Part shown: piece by piece, positions 45,653 to 56,314 of the stretch
Layout: every line of letters starts with the position of its first letter
Position numbering within the stretch: the stretch's first letter is position 1
DNA from: Agathobaculum sp. NTUH-O15-33
GTDB lineage: Bacteria > Bacillota > Clostridia > Oscillospirales > Butyricicoccaceae
DNA: 64,000 nucleotides
Direction: 5' to 3'
NCBI RefSeq assembly: GCF_033193315.1
Contig: NZ_CP136187.1
Span: forward strand, 2,197,501 to 2,261,500
Notes under the pieces: generated by a model
Seen by the model: the letters and a program-made list of their open reading frames with translations, nothing else
The model's database searches: none
Told to the model about the DNA's origin: nothing
Program-made: the position numbers and the translations under genes

Positions 45653-45681
45653 ATTATACCAAATATCTCTCCATATCTCAA
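45653..45681 (-). promoter_or_regulatory. recJ-relA operon promoter
   Basis: On the minus strand TTGAGA (45676-45681), a 17-bp spacer and an extended -10 TGGTATAAT (-10 box 45653-45658) lie about 35 bases before recJ. Confidence 0.8.
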
Positions 45682-45747
45682 CATATTTTATGCAAGCTGC
45701 AAAATGCACAGGTTCCTGCACTTGGTTTAGGACGATAGCCATAAGAT

Positions 45748-45781
45748 ATGGGGGCGTTGCCTTCTTCGGCAACGCCCCCAT
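45748..45781 (-). terminator. Stable hairpin after uvrA
   Basis: A perfect 14-bp GC-rich stem (45748-45761 with 45768-45781) lies 4 bases after the uvrA stop. It lacks a T-run, so it may act with Rho or protect the mRNA end. Confidence 0.55.
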
Positions 45782-45785
45782 CGGT

Positions 45786-48617
45786 TCACTGTTTACTTTT
45801 TTCCAATATCTTTTTCAGGTACTGGCCGGTGTAGGAATCCTTGCAGGCCGCTACCTGCTCCGGCGTGCCCACGGTGACCAGACGGCCGCCCTCGTCGCCG
45901 CCCTCCGGGCCGAGATCGAGGATATGATCGGCCGTTTTGATCACATCGAGGTTGTGCTCGATGACGACCACGGAATTGCCCGCGTCCACCAGCTTTTGCA
46001 GCACGTCGACCAAACGGTGCACGTCCGCAACGTGCAGGCCGGTGGTCGGCTCGTCAAGGATATAGATGGTCTTACCGGTAGAGCGGCGCGACAGCTCTGT
46101 CGCGAGCTTGGCGCGCTGCGCCTCGCCGCCGGACAGCGTGGTGGAGGACTGTCCGAGCTTGACATAGCCCAAACCGACCTCTTGCATGGTCTGCATCCGA
46201 CGGGCGATCTTGGGCACGTTCTCAAAGAACTCACAAGCCTCGTCCACGGTCATGTCGAGCACTTCATAGATGTTCTTGCCCTTATACCGCACCTCAAGCG
46301 TTTCCTTGTTGTAACGGCGGCCCTTGCACACATCACAGGGCACGTATACGTCGGGCAGAAAGTGCATTTCAATCTTGAGCAGGCCGTCGCCCGAGCATGC
46401 CTCGCACCGGCCGCCCTTGACATTGAAGGAAAACCGGCTCGCCCCGTAGCCGCGCGCCTTGGCGTCCGCCGTCTGGGCGAACAGCTCGCGGATATCATTG
46501 AACACCCCCGTGTAGGTCGCGGGGTTGGAGCGCGGCGTGCGGCCGATCGGCGACTGGTTGATGTCGATCACCTTGTCCAGATGCTCCAGACCGGTCATTT
46601 CATCATGCGCGCCCGCGCGCGTTTTTGCGCCGTTTAGCTCGGCGGCCAGCTTCTTGTAGAGGATCTCGTTGACAAACGAGGATTTGCCCGAACCGGACAC
46701 GCCGGTCACGCAGGTAAACGTGCCGAGCGGAATGGTAAAATCGGTATGCTTGAGGTTATTGACCGTGCAGCCCTTTACCACTAAATTTTTGCCGTTTCCC
46801 TTGCGGCGTACCTCGGGGATCGGAATGGCCATGCGGCCCGACAGATATTTGCCGGTAACGGACCTTTCATCCTTCAGCAGCTCGTCGATCGTGCCTTCAA
46901 ACACGACCTCGCCGCCGTGCCGCCCCGCGCCGGGGCCGATATCGACAATATGATCCGCCGCGTACATGGTGTCCTCATCGTGCTCTACGACGATTAGCGT
47001 GTTGCCCAGATCGCGCAGTCGGCCGAGCGTCGCCAGCAGCTTATCGTTATCGCGCTGGTGCAGGCCGATCGAAGGCTCGTCCAGAATATACAGCACGCCC
47101 ATCAGCGACGAACCGATCTGGGTTGCCAGCCGGATACGCTGGCTCTCGCCGCCGGACAGCGTGCCCGACGCGCGGCTGAGCGTCAAATATTCCAAACCGA
47201 CGGACTGTAAAAAGCCCAATCGGTCCATGATCTCCTTGATCACGCGGTCGCCGATCTTGTGCTGCATCTCGGTCAGCTGCAGGGTATGGATGAACTCCAT
47301 CGCCTTGACGACCGAACGCTCGGCAAACTCCGCGACATTCAGGCCGCCGATCGTGACGGCCAGCACCTCCGGCCGAAGGCGGCGGCCGCCGCAATCCGGG
47401 CACGGGGTCTCGCTCATGCAGTCCTCGATCTCGGCGCGCGAGTACTCGCTCGAGGTCTCACGGTAGCGTCGCTCCAAATTATTGATCAGGCCCTCGAACG
47501 GCTGGCGCATCACGCCGCCGGAAACGCGGCTGACCGATATTTCAATGGATTCGCCCTTTGTGCCGTACAGCAGCTCGTCCAGCGCCTTTTCGCTGAATTC
47601 TTCAATCGGCGTATCGAGCGTGAAACCGTTGCGTTTGCCCAGCGCGGTGTAATACATATACGAAATGGTGCCGGGATCGGCATTGGCCCAGCCGGAAGCG
47701 CGGATCGCCCCCTGTTTGATGGAAAGCTTGCGGTTCGGGATGATACGGTTCGGATCCACCTTCATCTGCACGCCCAGACCGGTACAGGTCGGGCACGCGC
47801 CGTAGGGGTTGTTGAAGGAGAACATGCGGGGCGTCAGCTCTTCGATCGAGATGCCGCAATCCTCGCACGCATAGTTCTGCGAGAACATGATCGGCTCGCC
47901 GCCGATCACATCCGCGATCACAATGCCGCCGGAAAGAGCCGAAGCGCTCTCCACGGAATCGGTCAGGCGCGCGCGGATATCGGGCTTGACCACCACGCGG
48001 TCCACCACGATCTCGATGTTGTGCTTATAGGTCTTTTTCAGCTTGATCTCTTCGGAAAGGTCATAAACCTCGCCGTCCACCCGCACGCGGACATAGCCGG
48101 ATTTGCGCGCGTCCTCCAGCACCTTGGTGTGTTCGCCTTTTTTGCCGCGAATGACCGGGGCCAGAATTTGCAGGCGCGTTTTTTCAGGCAGCGCCATCAG
48201 CCGGTCGATGATCTGGTCGATCGTCTGCTGGTGGATTTCCTTGCCGCATTTCGGGCAGTGCGGCGTGCCGATGCGCGCCCATAGCAGGCGCATGTAGTCG
48301 TAGATCTCGGTCACCGTGCCGACTGTCGAACGCGGGTTTTTGCTGGTCGTTTTTTGGTCGATCGAGATAGCGGGCGACAGGCCGTCAATATAATCGACAT
48401 CCGGCTTGTCCATCTGCCCCAAGAACATCCGCGCATAGCTGGACAGCGATTCCACATAGCGGCGCTGCCCCTCGGCATAGATCGTGTCGAACGCCAGAGA
48501 CGACTTGCCCGAACCGGACAGGCCGGTCAGCACGGTCAGCTTGTCGCGCGGGATCTTGATATCGATATTTTTTAAATTGTGCTCTCTGGCACCCTTCACA
48601 TGAATATATTCGTGCAT
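45786..48617 (-). CDS. uvrA: Excinuclease ABC subunit A
   Basis: The 943-residue damage-recognition ATPase has two ABC modules: Walker [10 protein letters not shown] near 32-40 and GVSGSGKSS near 640, two ABC signatures ([10 protein letters not shown] and TLSGGEAQR) and zinc-finger cysteines ([37 protein letters not shown]). It is the last gene of the radC-uvrB-QueG-like-phzF-uvrA unit, 2 bases after phzF. Confidence 0.97.
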   Translation of the reverse strand: MHEYIHVKGAREHNLKNIDIKIPRDKLTVLTGLSGSGKSSLAFDTIYAEGQRRYVESLSSYARMFLGQMDKPDVDYIDGLSPAISIDQKTTSKNPRSTVGTVTEIYDYMRLLWARIGTPHCPKCGKEIHQQTIDQIIDRLMALPEKTRLQILAPVIRGKKGEHTKVLEDARKSGYVRVRVDGEVYDLSEEIKLKKTYKHNIEIVVDRVVVKPDIRARLTDSVESASALSGGIVIADVIGGEPIMFSQNYACEDCGISIEELTPRMFSFNNPYGACPTCTGLGVQMKVDPNRIIPNRKLSIKQGAIRASGWANADPGTISYMYYTALGKRNGFTLDTPIEEFSEKALDELLYGTKGESIEISVSRVSGGVMRQPFEGLINNLERRYRETSSEYSRAEIEDCMSETPCPDCGGRRLRPEVLAVTIGGLNVAEFAERSVVKAMEFIHTLQLTEMQHKIGDRVIKEIMDRLGFLQSVGLEYLTLSRASGTLSGGESQRIRLATQIGSSLMGVLYILDEPSIGLHQRDNDKLLATLGRLRDLGNTLIVVEHDEDTMYAADHIVDIGPGAGRHGGEVVFEGTIDELLKDERSVTGKYLSGRMAIPIPEVRRKGNGKNLVVKGCTVNNLKHTDFTIPLGTFTCVTGVSGSGKSSFVNEILYKKLAAELNGAKTRAGAHDEMTGLEHLDKVIDINQSPIGRTPRSNPATYTGVFNDIRELFAQTADAKARGYGASRFSFNVKGGRCEACSGDGLLKIEMHFLPDVYVPCDVCKGRRYNKETLEVRYKGKNIYEVLDMTVDEACEFFENVPKIARRMQTMQEVGLGYVKLGQSSTTLSGGEAQRAKLATELSRRSTGKTIYILDEPTTGLHVADVHRLVDVLQKLVDAGNSVVVIEHNLDVIKTADHILDLGPEGGDEGGRLVTVGTPEQVAACKDSYTGQYLKKILEKSKQ

Positions 48618-48619
48618 AT

Positions 48620-49420
48620 TTATGATAATTCCTCACTTAAATAAGCCGTTGAAATTTCGCCGCTGAGATAGAGCCGCGCGCCGCCCGTTAGCAGCACCCG
48701 GTCGCCCGCGAGCGCACAGGCCAGCGCGCCGCCGCGGGCCGAGAGTTGTCTGGCAACAAGCCGCGCTTTGCCCAGCCGTTCCGCCCAGTACGGCGTTAGG
48801 TTGCAATGGGCGGAGCCGGTCACCGGGTCTTCGTTCACACCGCTTTTAGGATAAAAGCAGCGGGAAACAAAATCGCAGCTTTCGCCCCGCGCGGTCACGA
48901 TCACGCCGTCCCCTTGCGGAATTTTTGCCATGGCCGCAAAGTCCGGTTGCAGACCGCGCACGGTCTGCTCGCTGTCCAAAACCACCAGCCAATCGCGCGC
49001 CAAATAGGTCTCCAGCGGTTTTGCGCCCAAAGCCGCCTCGATCTGCGGCAACGGCTCGGTCCGCCTCGCGGGCCGGGCCGGAAAATCCAGACGAAAACAC
49101 TCTTCGACCGCATCCACATAGAGCGGCCCGCTCACGCTCTGGAAGGTCACGCGGTCGGCGTGCGGCTCCAGGTCGTGTCTGATCACAAACGCGCTTGCCA
49201 GCGTCGCGTGTCCGCACAGGTCAACCTCGCCCGCCGGCGTAAACCAACGGATCTGGTAAGCGCCGCGCGCGCGGGTCACGAACGCCGTTTCCGGCAGGTT
49301 GTTTTCCGCCGCGATACGCTGCATCTGTCTTGTGGAGAGCGGCTGCTCCGGCAGGCACACGCCCGCCGGATTGCCCAAATAGGCGCCTTGCGCGAACGCG
49401 TCGACAATAAAATACCGCAT
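48620..49420 (-). CDS. PhzF family isomerase
   Basis: The 266-residue protein is a PhzF-type isomerase with the diaminopimelate-epimerase fold. The catalytic glutamate is Glu44 in NNLPETAF, and [14 protein letters not shown] and [11 protein letters not shown] are conserved. Most relatives have unknown substrates. The ATG overlaps the upstream stop as TGATG. It lies within a DNA-repair operon, an odd setting for this family. Confidence 0.9.
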   Translation of the reverse strand: MRYFIVDAFAQGAYLGNPAGVCLPEQPLSTRQMQRIAAENNLPETAFVTRARGAYQIRWFTPAGEVDLCGHATLASAFVIRHDLEPHADRVTFQSVSGPLYVDAVEECFRLDFPARPARRTEPLPQIEAALGAKPLETYLARDWLVVLDSEQTVRGLQPDFAAMAKIPQGDGVIVTARGESCDFVSRCFYPKSGVNEDPVTGSAHCNLTPYWAERLGKARLVARQLSARGGALACALAGDRVLLTGGARLYLSGEISTAYLSEELS

Positions 49421-50145
49421 CAGCTTTCCCCCGCCGATTCCGCGCCGCGCGACACCGCACGTTCCATATTTCCCGTTTCTGCATAGCGGTTGGTAAAAGG
49501 ACAATGTACCATGCACTGCCCGCAAATCGTCGTGGCAACGCCGAAGCTCTCCCGCGTCATTTGCAGCATTTGGCGGCGGCACGCCGCGATATCGACCAGT
49601 TCATCGCGGTCGGTACCGTTTTTCCACGCGCGGCCGCGCACCGCGCCCGCGGGACAGTATTGCTCGCAGCGGGCGCAGCCGCCGCAGCGCGGCTGCACGG
49701 GAACGCCGCAAACGAGCGGCGCGTCCGTCACCAGCGATGAGATACGGACAGCCGAGCCGTACGCTTCGGTCACGAGCAGCGCGCACTTACCGATCCACCC
49801 CAGACCCGCCCGCACGGCCACCGTTTTATGGGGCAGCGCCGTGCGCGCGTCGTCCGACTGGGTGACGCGATCGGTGGACAATGCGCGCGCCGCAAAGCCG
49901 CGCTCCCGCAAAAAGCGCTCGCCGGCCAATACGATCCCGTTCAAGCGGTCGTTTAAAACTTGATAACAATCGTAATACCGTTTTGTCGGCCCCTGCCGGA
50001 TATCACGCAGCACCTCGCGCGGAATGCGCACGGCGACCGCGACGCCGTTGGGCAGCGGCGCGCCCGGCACGCCTTTCAGCGCCCCAAAGCCGATCAGATC
50101 CGCGCCCCGCGCGGTTAGGACTTCGCGCAGCTCTTCCTCCAGCAT
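49420..50145 (-). CDS. QueG-like iron-sulfur protein, short form
   Basis: The 241-residue protein resembles epoxyqueuosine reductase QueG, with CxxCxxCxxxC at Cys154, 157, 160, 164 and a second set including Cys208, 211, 215, enough for two [4Fe-4S] clusters, plus GWIGKCALLVTEAYGSAVRISSLVT typical of the family. It is much shorter than true QueG (about 380 residues) and lacks the C-terminal HEAT-like part, so queuosine synthesis is doubtful. Start and stop overlap neighbours as TGATG. Confidence 0.85.
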   Translation of the reverse strand: MLEEELREVLTARGADLIGFGALKGVPGAPLPNGVAVAVRIPREVLRDIRQGPTKRYYDCYQVLNDRLNGIVLAGERFLRERGFAARALSTDRVTQSDDARTALPHKTVAVRAGLGWIGKCALLVTEAYGSAVRISSLVTDAPLVCGVPVQPRCGGCARCEQYCPAGAVRGRAWKNGTDRDELVDIAACRRQMLQMTRESFGVATTICGQCMVHCPFTNRYAETGNMERAVSRGAESAGES

Positions 50146-52106
50146 CAGCTTTCCTCCAGCGCCTTGATGCGGTCGCGCAGCTCGGCGGCGATCTCGAATT
50201 CCAGCATCTTGGCAGCCTCCCGCATCTGTTTGGACAGACGGTCGATCTCGTTTTGCTTTTCGCCCTTGGTGCGCATTTTGCGTTTGCTGTTCTCGGGCAC
50301 GTTGGACGTGATCTCGATCACATCGGCCACCTTTTTGCGCACCGAGCGCGGCGTAATGCCATGCGCGATATTGAATTCGTTTTGTATTTTGCGGCGGCGT
50401 TCGGTCTCGCTCATCGCGCGGTGCATCGACGGCGTGATCTTATCCGCGTACAGCACGACCAAGCCGTGCTCGTTTCGCGCGGCGCGGCCAATGGTCTGGA
50501 TCAGCGAGGTCTCCGAACGCAAAAAGCCTTCCTTGTCCGCGTCCAAGATCGCGACGAGCGATACCTCGGGCAGGTCCAGACCCTCGCGCAGCAGGTTGAT
50601 GCCGATCAGCACGTCGAACACCCCGAGACGCAGATCGCGGATCAGCTCCTGTCGCTCTATGGTCTTGACGTCGTGGTGCATATACCGCACCCGGATGCCC
50701 GCAGTCTCCAAATAATCGGTCAGATCCTCGGCCATCTTTTTGGTCAGCGTCGTCACAAGCACGCGCTCGCCGCGCGCGGCGCGGTCGTTGATCTCGCCGA
50801 TCAGATCGTCGATCTGCCCCTCGACCGGGCGGATGACGACCTCCGGATCGAGCAGGCCGGTCGGCCGGATGACCTGTTCGACCACCTGCCCGGAACGGGA
50901 CAGCTCGTATTCCGCCGGCGTGGCGGATACATAGACAATCTGGTTCAGGCGTTCGTTGAATTCGTCGAAATTCAGCGGGCGGTTATCGAAAGCCGACGGC
51001 AGGCGAAAGCCGTTTTCGACAAGACTTTCCTTGCGGGCGCGGTCGCCGTGGTACATGGCGCGCACCTGCGGCAAGGTGACGTGGCTTTCGTCCACGATGA
51101 GCAGAAAATCCTTTGGGAAATAATCGATCAGCGTATACGGCGACGAACCCGGCTCGCGACGCGACAGCACGCGCGAATAGTTTTCGATGCCGCTGCAAAA
51201 GCCGATCTCCTGCAGCATCTCGATATCGTACCGCGTACGCTGGCCGATGCGCTGCGCCTCGATCAGCTTGCCCTGCGCCTCAAAATTGGCGATACACGCG
51301 TTCATTTCGTTTTCAAGGTCGACGATGGCTTCTTGCAGCTTTTCCTTGGGCGTGACATAGTGACTGGCCGGGAAGATCGCCGTGTGCCCCAGCACGCCGA
51401 GGCTGACGCCGGTGAGCGGATTGATCCGGCTGATGCGTTCAACCTCATCGCCGAAGAACTCGATGCGCACCACGTCCTCGTCCGAATAAACCGGCCAGAT
51501 CTCCACCGTGTCGCCGCGCACCCGGAAACGGTTGCGCTCAAACGCGATATCGTTGCGCTCATACTGGATATCGATCAGGCGATGGATGAGCTGGTCGCGG
51601 CTGATCTCGGTGCCGGGACGAAGCGAAATGACCATGCTTTTATAGTCGATCGGGTCGCCGAGCGAATAGATACAGCTTACCGAGGAAACGATGATCACAT
51701 CCCGCCGTTCGGACAGGGCCGAGGTGGCCGAGTGCCGCAGGCGGTCTATTTCGTCGTTGATCGCGGAATCCTTTTCGATATAGGTGTCGGTCGAAGCGAT
51801 GTACGCCTCGGGCTGGTAATAGTCGTAATAGGACACAAAGTATTCGACCGCGTTGTTCGGGAAAAATTCACGCAGCTCGGTGCAGAGCTGCGCGGCGAGC
51901 GTTTTATTGTGCGCCAGAACCAGCGTGGGTCTTTGCGTTTGCTCGATGATATTGGCCATGGTGAACGTTTTACCCGAACCGGTCACACCCATCAGCGTTT
52001 GCTCGGTCAGGCCGTTTTGAATGCCCTCCACCAGCTTGCCGACCGCTTCGGGCTGGTCGCCCGCCATTTTGTATTCACTTACGATTTTAAAATCCGGCAT
52101 GGTCAA
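50145..52106 (-). CDS. uvrB: Excinuclease ABC subunit B
   Basis: The 653-residue helicase-like subunit has Walker A GVTGSGKT (40-47), the beta hairpin [11 protein letters not shown], helicase motifs to QTIGRAARN and the C-terminal UVR domain (about 615-650) that contacts UvrC. The start is ATG 52106 or 52100, overlapping the radC stop. The start/stop overlaps throughout the operon suggest coupled translation with the QueG-like gene. Confidence 0.97.
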   Translation of the reverse strand: MTMPDFKIVSEYKMAGDQPEAVGKLVEGIQNGLTEQTLMGVTGSGKTFTMANIIEQTQRPTLVLAHNKTLAAQLCTELREFFPNNAVEYFVSYYDYYQPEAYIASTDTYIEKDSAINDEIDRLRHSATSALSERRDVIIVSSVSCIYSLGDPIDYKSMVISLRPGTEISRDQLIHRLIDIQYERNDIAFERNRFRVRGDTVEIWPVYSDEDVVRIEFFGDEVERISRINPLTGVSLGVLGHTAIFPASHYVTPKEKLQEAIVDLENEMNACIANFEAQGKLIEAQRIGQRTRYDIEMLQEIGFCSGIENYSRVLSRREPGSSPYTLIDYFPKDFLLIVDESHVTLPQVRAMYHGDRARKESLVENGFRLPSAFDNRPLNFDEFNERLNQIVYVSATPAEYELSRSGQVVEQVIRPTGLLDPEVVIRPVEGQIDDLIGEINDRAARGERVLVTTLTKKMAEDLTDYLETAGIRVRYMHHDVKTIERQELIRDLRLGVFDVLIGINLLREGLDLPEVSLVAILDADKEGFLRSETSLIQTIGRAARNEHGLVVLYADKITPSMHRAMSETERRRKIQNEFNIAHGITPRSVRKKVADVIEITSNVPENSKRKMRTKGEKQNEIDRLSKQMREAAKMLEFEIAAELRDRIKALEES

Positions 52107-52813
52107 TGCAGCCCCTTTCCGCCGTTTATCCGCATTTTAGAACAGACCGATATATAACGGTCCCCCTGCACGACCAGATGGTCGACAAGGCTCACCTGCA
52201 CGCTGCGCAGCAAATCCTCGATCTGGATGGTCACGGAGATATCCTCTTTCGATATGACCAGCTGTCCGTCCGGATGGTTGTGCGCGAGCGCCACGCCCGC
52301 CGCGTGCACGTTCACCGCGTTCGTCATCAACAGTCTGAGGTCGGCCCGCACCTGCGTGATGCTGCCCCGGCCGATCTCCTCGCAGCGCAGCACGCGGCCC
52401 TTGCCGTCCAGATAGGCGGCCAGCATGCGTTCGACCGTGTAGCCCTCGAACTGCGGCACGAAGTAAGCGGCCATCTTTTCCTCCGTGGTCAGCGCGCAGC
52501 CGTGCAGCTCCACCTTCACCGAATCGGCGCGGTAACGGCTGAACAGCTCGCGCAGAAACCGAAGATTGAGCGCGCTGACCGGGCCGATGCCCTCCACCTG
52601 CCGCAGCGCCTCCTCCGTCGCTTCAAACACGGCGTGCAGCGAGCCAAACGTGTTGATCAGCCGGTGTGCGATATCGTTGGTGTTGCCGCGCGGAATAGAG
52701 AGGTAGAGCGCCAGCTCCAGGGCTTCAACGTCGGTAAAGACGTCCATGCCGTACTTTTGGAATTTCTCCATCATGCGCTTACGGTGATGCGCGTGCAGGC
52801 TGCCGTCCGGCAT
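52103..52813 (-). CDS. radC: RadC family protein (MPN/JAB domain)
   Basis: The 236-residue protein has a helix-hairpin-helix front ([18 protein letters not shown]) and a JAB metalloprotease-like domain with [15 protein letters not shown]. The RadC name is historical and its biochemical role is not established. ATG 52813 follows AAAGGAGGG. Here it opens the uvr gene block. Confidence 0.9.
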   Translation of the reverse strand: MPDGSLHAHHRKRMMEKFQKYGMDVFTDVEALELALYLSIPRGNTNDIAHRLINTFGSLHAVFEATEEALRQVEGIGPVSALNLRFLRELFSRYRADSVKVELHGCALTTEEKMAAYFVPQFEGYTVERMLAAYLDGKGRVLRCEEIGRGSITQVRADLRLLMTNAVNVHAAGVALAHNHPDGQLVISKEDISVTIQIEDLLRSVQVSLVDHLVVQGDRYISVCSKMRINGGKGLH

Positions 52814-52838
52814 GCGTCCGCCCTCCTTTTTCAAGCCG

Positions 52839-53441
52839 TTAACCGATGCGGATGCGCTGCGCGGCCTGCCGGAGCACGCGTTCGGCCACCGGCCCGTCCT
52901 TCACCGAGGGAAACGGCACGGTCGGCTGCGGTTCATCCTCGTGCGCGCGCAGCGTTTTTGCCATCCAGAGCACATCGCGCCATTTGCCAAACTTATACAT
53001 ACTGTCCTGATAGGCGCCCGAAATAACAAAGCCCATCGCGGTATGGAATTTGATCGAGGTCTCGTTCGGCGAGGTGATACCGACATAGATGTTATAGTAT
53101 CCCTGCATTGCAAGCAATTCAAACAGCGCCGCGTAGATCGCGCCCGCCACGCCGCGCCGGTGATGCTCGCGCGCGACATAGATCGAGGTCTCGACCGACC
53201 ACTGGTAGGCCGCCCGCGCGCGGTGCGGCGAAGCATAGCCATAGCCGATCACCTCATCGCCCTGCGTGCAGACCAGCCACGGCAATTTTTCACCGTAGGC
53301 GCGCATGCGGCGAAGAAACTCTTCCAGCGAGGGCGGCTCGTATTCGGAGGAAACGGTCGTTTCGATCACATAAGGCGCGTACAGGGCGAGCATGGCGGGC
53401 GCGTCCGCTTCGTCCGCCACACGTAAGATCACATCGCTCAT
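52839..53441 (-). CDS. GNAT N-acetyltransferase, phosphinothricin-acetyltransferase-like
   Basis: The 200-residue protein has the PAT-like GNAT pattern: YVIETTVSSEYEPPSLEEF near the start, EHHRRGVAGAIYAAL as acetyl-CoA loop and GITSPNETSIKFHTAMGF. Such enzymes acetylate small amines such as phosphinothricin or methionine sulfoximine. It is the first gene downstream of the operon promoter, 25 bases before radC. Confidence 0.88.
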   Translation of the reverse strand: MSDVILRVADEADAPAMLALYAPYVIETTVSSEYEPPSLEEFLRRMRAYGEKLPWLVCTQGDEVIGYGYASPHRARAAYQWSVETSIYVAREHHRRGVAGAIYAALFELLAMQGYYNIYVGITSPNETSIKFHTAMGFVISGAYQDSMYKFGKWRDVLWMAKTLRAHEDEPQPTVPFPSVKDGPVAERVLRQAAQRIRIG

Positions 53442-53483
53442 TCTATTCTTTTCCCCTTGTTTCGCTAAAAAATCTACCGTTTT

Positions 53484-53512
53484 ATTATACTACCCGCGTC
53501 CGTAATCTTCAA
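53484..53512 (-). promoter_or_regulatory. Promoter of the radC-uvrB-uvrA operon
   Basis: On the minus strand TTGAAG (53507-53512), a 17-bp spacer and TATAAT (53484-53489) lie about 43 bases before the GNAT gene. No LexA-type box was noticed, which is unusual for a uvrAB unit. Confidence 0.75.
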
Positions 53513-53558
53513 TAGCAATTTGCCTGTCAAAGACCAGAAAATCGTACGGATGTTCGAC

Positions 53559-53587
53559 TTGTATTTTGTGCAATTTTGCGATATACT
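53559..53587 (+). promoter_or_regulatory. Promoter of the DUF4364-lrgAB operon
   Basis: TTGTAT (53559-53564), a 17-bp spacer and TATACT (53582-53587) lie about 37 bases before the DUF4364 start. Confidence 0.7.
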
Positions 53588-53623
53588 TTTTATACGCTTT
53601 TTTTGAAAGGAGATGCAGGAGCG

Positions 53624-54175
53624 ATGGTTCGTTACGGATTTATCCACACCAAAGAAGAGATCAAGTTCCTCATCCTGTTTGCCATGGATCTGCTGCCGTT
53701 TCCCGTCAGCTTCAGCACCATTGTCGACCTAACGACTTGGTGCGACGACGGTTTTGGTTATTTCGAGCTGAGCGAGGCATTTTATGAAATGGTGCCTTCC
53801 GGCCATATCGACGAGCAGGCAGGCGAAAACGAGCCTGTTTATTCCATCACCGACAAGGGGCGGGAGGCTGTGCCCGTATTTGAAAAACAGATCCCCTACC
53901 CCGTGCGCGAAGCCGCGCAGCGCTCCGCCATCCGCGTGGTGCGGCAGATCCGCCGGGACGCCGCGGTATCCACGTCGGTCACCGAGCACGCGGCGAACGA
54001 CCTGACCGTGCGCATGGAAATGGATCAGGTCTTTTCCATTGAAATGTGCGTGGTCAGCCGTGCGCAAGCCTCCATGCTCGAACGCGCGTTCAAGGGCAAC
54101 GCCGAGCAGATCTACCAAACGCTTTTACGCGCGCTCACCGCAGATTATGAAACAAAGAAGGACGAGAAAGCTTGA
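53624..54175 (+). CDS. DUF4364 family winged-helix-like protein
   Basis: The 183-residue protein matches the clostridial DUF4364 family: FIHTKEEIKFLILFAMD near the start and a likely winged helix to about residue 80 (YFELSEAFYEMVPSGHID, VYSITDKGREAV). A transcription-factor role is inferred from this fold. ATG 53624 is chosen with GGAG upstream. Its stop overlaps the lrgA start as TTGA, so it is coupled to the murein-hydrolase-export genes. Confidence 0.85.
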   Translation: MVRYGFIHTKEEIKFLILFAMDLLPFPVSFSTIVDLTTWCDDGFGYFELSEAFYEMVPSGHIDEQAGENEPVYSITDKGREAVPVFEKQIPYPVREAAQRSAIRVVRQIRRDAAVSTSVTEHAANDLTVRMEMDQVFSIEMCVVSRAQASMLERAFKGNAEQIYQTLLRALTADYETKKDEKA

Positions 54176-54549
54176 ACTATCTGAAACAACTGTGCGTTTT
54201 GCTCGCCTGCTGCGTCGCGGGCGACGCACTGTCCATCCTGCTGCAGCGCCGCCTGCCCGGCAACGTGCTAGGCATGGCGCTGCTGCTCCTGTTGCTCGCG
54301 CTTGGCCGGGTACGGCCCGCGCATATCGAGGATACCGCGGATTTTCTGTTGCAGAACATGGCCTTTTTCTTTTTGCCCGCCTGTCTGGGCGTGCTGGATA
54401 TCTTTTCCCAGATCAAGGGAGAGATTCTCGGGATTGTCGCCGTATGCGTGCTGACCACGCTGTGCACCGCAGCGGCCACGGCGGTCACCGTGCATCTGGT
54501 GTTTCGCCTGCAGCACCGCGAGACCGAGGAGGCGTTCGACCATGACTGA
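54172..54549 (+). CDS. lrgA: CidA/LrgA family holin-like protein
   Basis: The 125-residue membrane protein has four hydrophobic helices and the LrgA pattern LPGNVLGMALLLLLLALGRV and FLLQNMAFFFLPACLGV. LrgA/CidA proteins influence murein hydrolase export, programmed lysis or small-molecule transport such as pyruvate. The start is TTG 54172, overlapping the DUF4364 stop; the end overlaps lrgB by 8 bases. Confidence 0.9.
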   Translation: MNYLKQLCVLLACCVAGDALSILLQRRLPGNVLGMALLLLLLALGRVRPAHIEDTADFLLQNMAFFFLPACLGVLDIFSQIKGEILGIVAVCVLTTLCTAAATAVTVHLVFRLQHRETEEAFDHD

Positions 54550-55234
54550 TCTGATTGCCTCTCCCGCGCTGTGGCTTTGCGTATCAATCGCGGCCTACGC
54601 GCTGGGCCAATGGTTACAGCGCAAATCGGGTTCCGCCCTGCTCAATCCCCTGCTGTTCGCATCGGTTTTGGTCGGCGCGCTGCTCATCGCCGCCGGCGTT
54701 TCTCTGGAGCAGTACCAGAACGCGGGCGCGCTGATTTCCTTTTGCTTGACGCCCGCGACCGTCGCCCTAGCCCTGCCGATCTACCGCAAGCTGGAGGTGC
54801 TGAAGAAAAATCTGGCCCCCATTCTGGCGGGCGCGCTGGTGGGCTCCATCGTTTCCATCGGAAGCGTTCTGGGCTTTTGCCACCTGTTCGGTTTGTCGGA
54901 TGTGACCACCCGTTCGCTGGTGCCTAAGTCGGTCACCACGCCGATCGGCGTGGCGCTATCCGAAATGCTGGGCGGCCTTGCCCCGATCACCGCCGTGTGC
55001 ATCGTTTTCACCGGCATTATCGGCGCGATCCTGCTGCCTCCGTTCTTAAAACTGCTGCGCGTGCGCAATCCGGTGCAGATGGGCCTGTCGATCGGCACGG
55101 CGGCGCACTCGGTCGGCACGGCGCGCGCCATCGAGTTGGGCGAGACCGAAGGCGCGATGAGCGGCCTTGCCATCGGCGTGGCGGGACTGATCACTTCGCT
55201 GCTTGTTTCGATTGGTTCCCTGTTTCTGGGTTAA
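54542..55234 (+). CDS. lrgB: LrgB family protein
   Basis: The 230-residue membrane protein matches LrgB/CidB: LNPLLFASVLVGALLI, TPATVALALPIYRKLEVLKKN, TTRSLVPKSVTTPIGVALSE and IGTAAHSVGTARAIELGE are intact. It probably works with LrgA in one membrane complex. The stop is inside a bidirectional terminator. Confidence 0.95.
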   Translation: MTDLIASPALWLCVSIAAYALGQWLQRKSGSALLNPLLFASVLVGALLIAAGVSLEQYQNAGALISFCLTPATVALALPIYRKLEVLKKNLAPILAGALVGSIVSIGSVLGFCHLFGLSDVTTRSLVPKSVTTPIGVALSEMLGGLAPITAVCIVFTGIIGAILLPPFLKLLRVRNPVQMGLSIGTAAHSVGTARAIELGETEGAMSGLAIGVAGLITSLLVSIGSLFLG

Positions 55235-55264
55235 AAAAATCCTCCCGTATCGGGAGGATTTTTT
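55234..55264. terminator. Bidirectional terminator between lrgB and reverse rubrerythrin
   Basis: A perfect 14-bp stem AAAAAATCCTCCCG (55234-55247) with its complement (55251-55264) and a 3-base loop, with A-run and T-run in the stem. Confidence 0.92.
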
Positions 55265-55286
55265 ATTATCCGTTTGTCTATCGGTA

Positions 55287-55829
55287 TTAGCCGAAGTAAC
55301 GAGCCAGCAGACCTTCAAAAGCCTTGCCGTGACGGGCCTCGTCGCGCGCCATCTCATGAACGGTGTCATGGATCGCGTCGAGGTTGTGCTGCTTCGCCAG
55401 CTTGGCCAGCTCGAACTTGCCGGCGGTCGCGCCGTTCTCAGCGTCTACACGCATTTCGAGGTTCTTCTTGGTGGAGTCGGTCACTACTTCGCCAAGCAGC
55501 TCGGCAAACTTGGAAGCATGCTCAGCCTCTTCGTAAGCGGCCTTCTCCCAGTACAGGCCGATTTCCGGATAGCCCTCGCGGTGCGCGACGCGCGCCATCG
55601 CCAGATACATACCGACCTCGGAGCACTCGCCCTCGAAGTTCATGCGCAGACCGTCGATGATCTCCTGCGGAGCGCCCTTGGCAACGCCTACAACGTGCTC
55701 GGCAGCCCAAGTCTTCTCGCCGGACTGCTCCTTGAACTTATCGGCCGGAGCGTGGCAGATCGGGCACTCAGACGGGGCGGAATCGCCCTCGTGAACATAA
55801 CCGCAGACAGAACATACAAACTTTTTCAT
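55287..55829 (-). CDS. Reverse rubrerythrin
   Basis: The 180-residue protein has an N-terminal rubredoxin domain (Cys6, Cys9, Cys22, Cys25) and a C-terminal ferritin-like diiron domain (glutamates in [18 protein letters not shown] and DEARHGKAF). The order is inverted relative to classical rubrerythrin, so it is a reverse rubrerythrin, an NADH-linked peroxide and oxygen reductase of clostridia. It lies 40 bases after the Rrf2 regulator gene and probably shares its transcript. Confidence 0.93.
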   Translation of the reverse strand: MKKFVCSVCGYVHEGDSAPSECPICHAPADKFKEQSGEKTWAAEHVVGVAKGAPQEIIDGLRMNFEGECSEVGMYLAMARVAHREGYPEIGLYWEKAAYEEAEHASKFAELLGEVVTDSTKKNLEMRVDAENGATAGKFELAKLAKQHNLDAIHDTVHEMARDEARHGKAFEGLLARYFG

Positions 55830-55869
55830 GGTTTTTTCCTCCTAAGTAAAATAATTTTTATAATATAGG

Positions 55870-56280
55870 TTAGCTGTGTAATGGAATAAACCGATCCAGC
55901 GTGATGGCGAACAGCTCTTTTCGCAGCGAGCGGTTGATCTCGCCAAACACACGGTGAAAATCGCATTCATTCCGGTCGCCCACGCGGGTGCACTGAAATT
56001 CATTGGACAGGCAGTGATTGATCGCAATCGGCCCGTCTATGCTTTCAATGATCTCGCCAAGGCTAATTTCGGAAGGGGCGCGGCCCAATTCGTAGCCACC
56101 GGATACACCTTTATAAGATCTGGTAATACCGGCCTGCGTGAGCTTGCGAAGAATCTTTAGGGCAAAGCGCAATGTTACGCCGGTAGATTCCGAAATATCC
56201 TTGGCGCATTGCTTACCCCCAGCCAAGCCGAGACAGTAGGCCACGCGAATCGCGTAATCCGCTTCATGCGTGATTCTCAA
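55870..56280 (-). CDS. Rrf2 family transcriptional regulator
   Basis: The 136-residue winged-helix regulator starts at a TTG (56280), 6 bases after GGAAGGG, giving the family start MRITHEADYAIRV. Three cysteines (HCLSNEFQC and ECDFHRVF) match the cluster-binding pattern of IscR/NsrR-type members, so it may sense oxidants, NO or iron-sulfur status. It directly precedes reverse rubrerythrin and likely controls it and itself. An upstream ATG in frame would add 21 residues. Confidence 0.88.
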   Translation of the reverse strand: MRITHEADYAIRVAYCLGLAGGKQCAKDISESTGVTLRFALKILRKLTQAGITRSYKGVSGGYELGRAPSEISLGEIIESIDGPIAINHCLSNEFQCTRVGDRNECDFHRVFGEINRSLRKELFAITLDRFIPLHS

Positions 56281-56314
56281 GTCGTCCCTTCCTTTCTCTA
56301 ATTGGAACATCTTT

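Noticed and set aside
45748..45781. Classical intrinsic terminator after uvrA
   Set aside because: The stem is perfect, but no T-run follows on the minus strand, so it is listed only as a hairpin with lower confidence.
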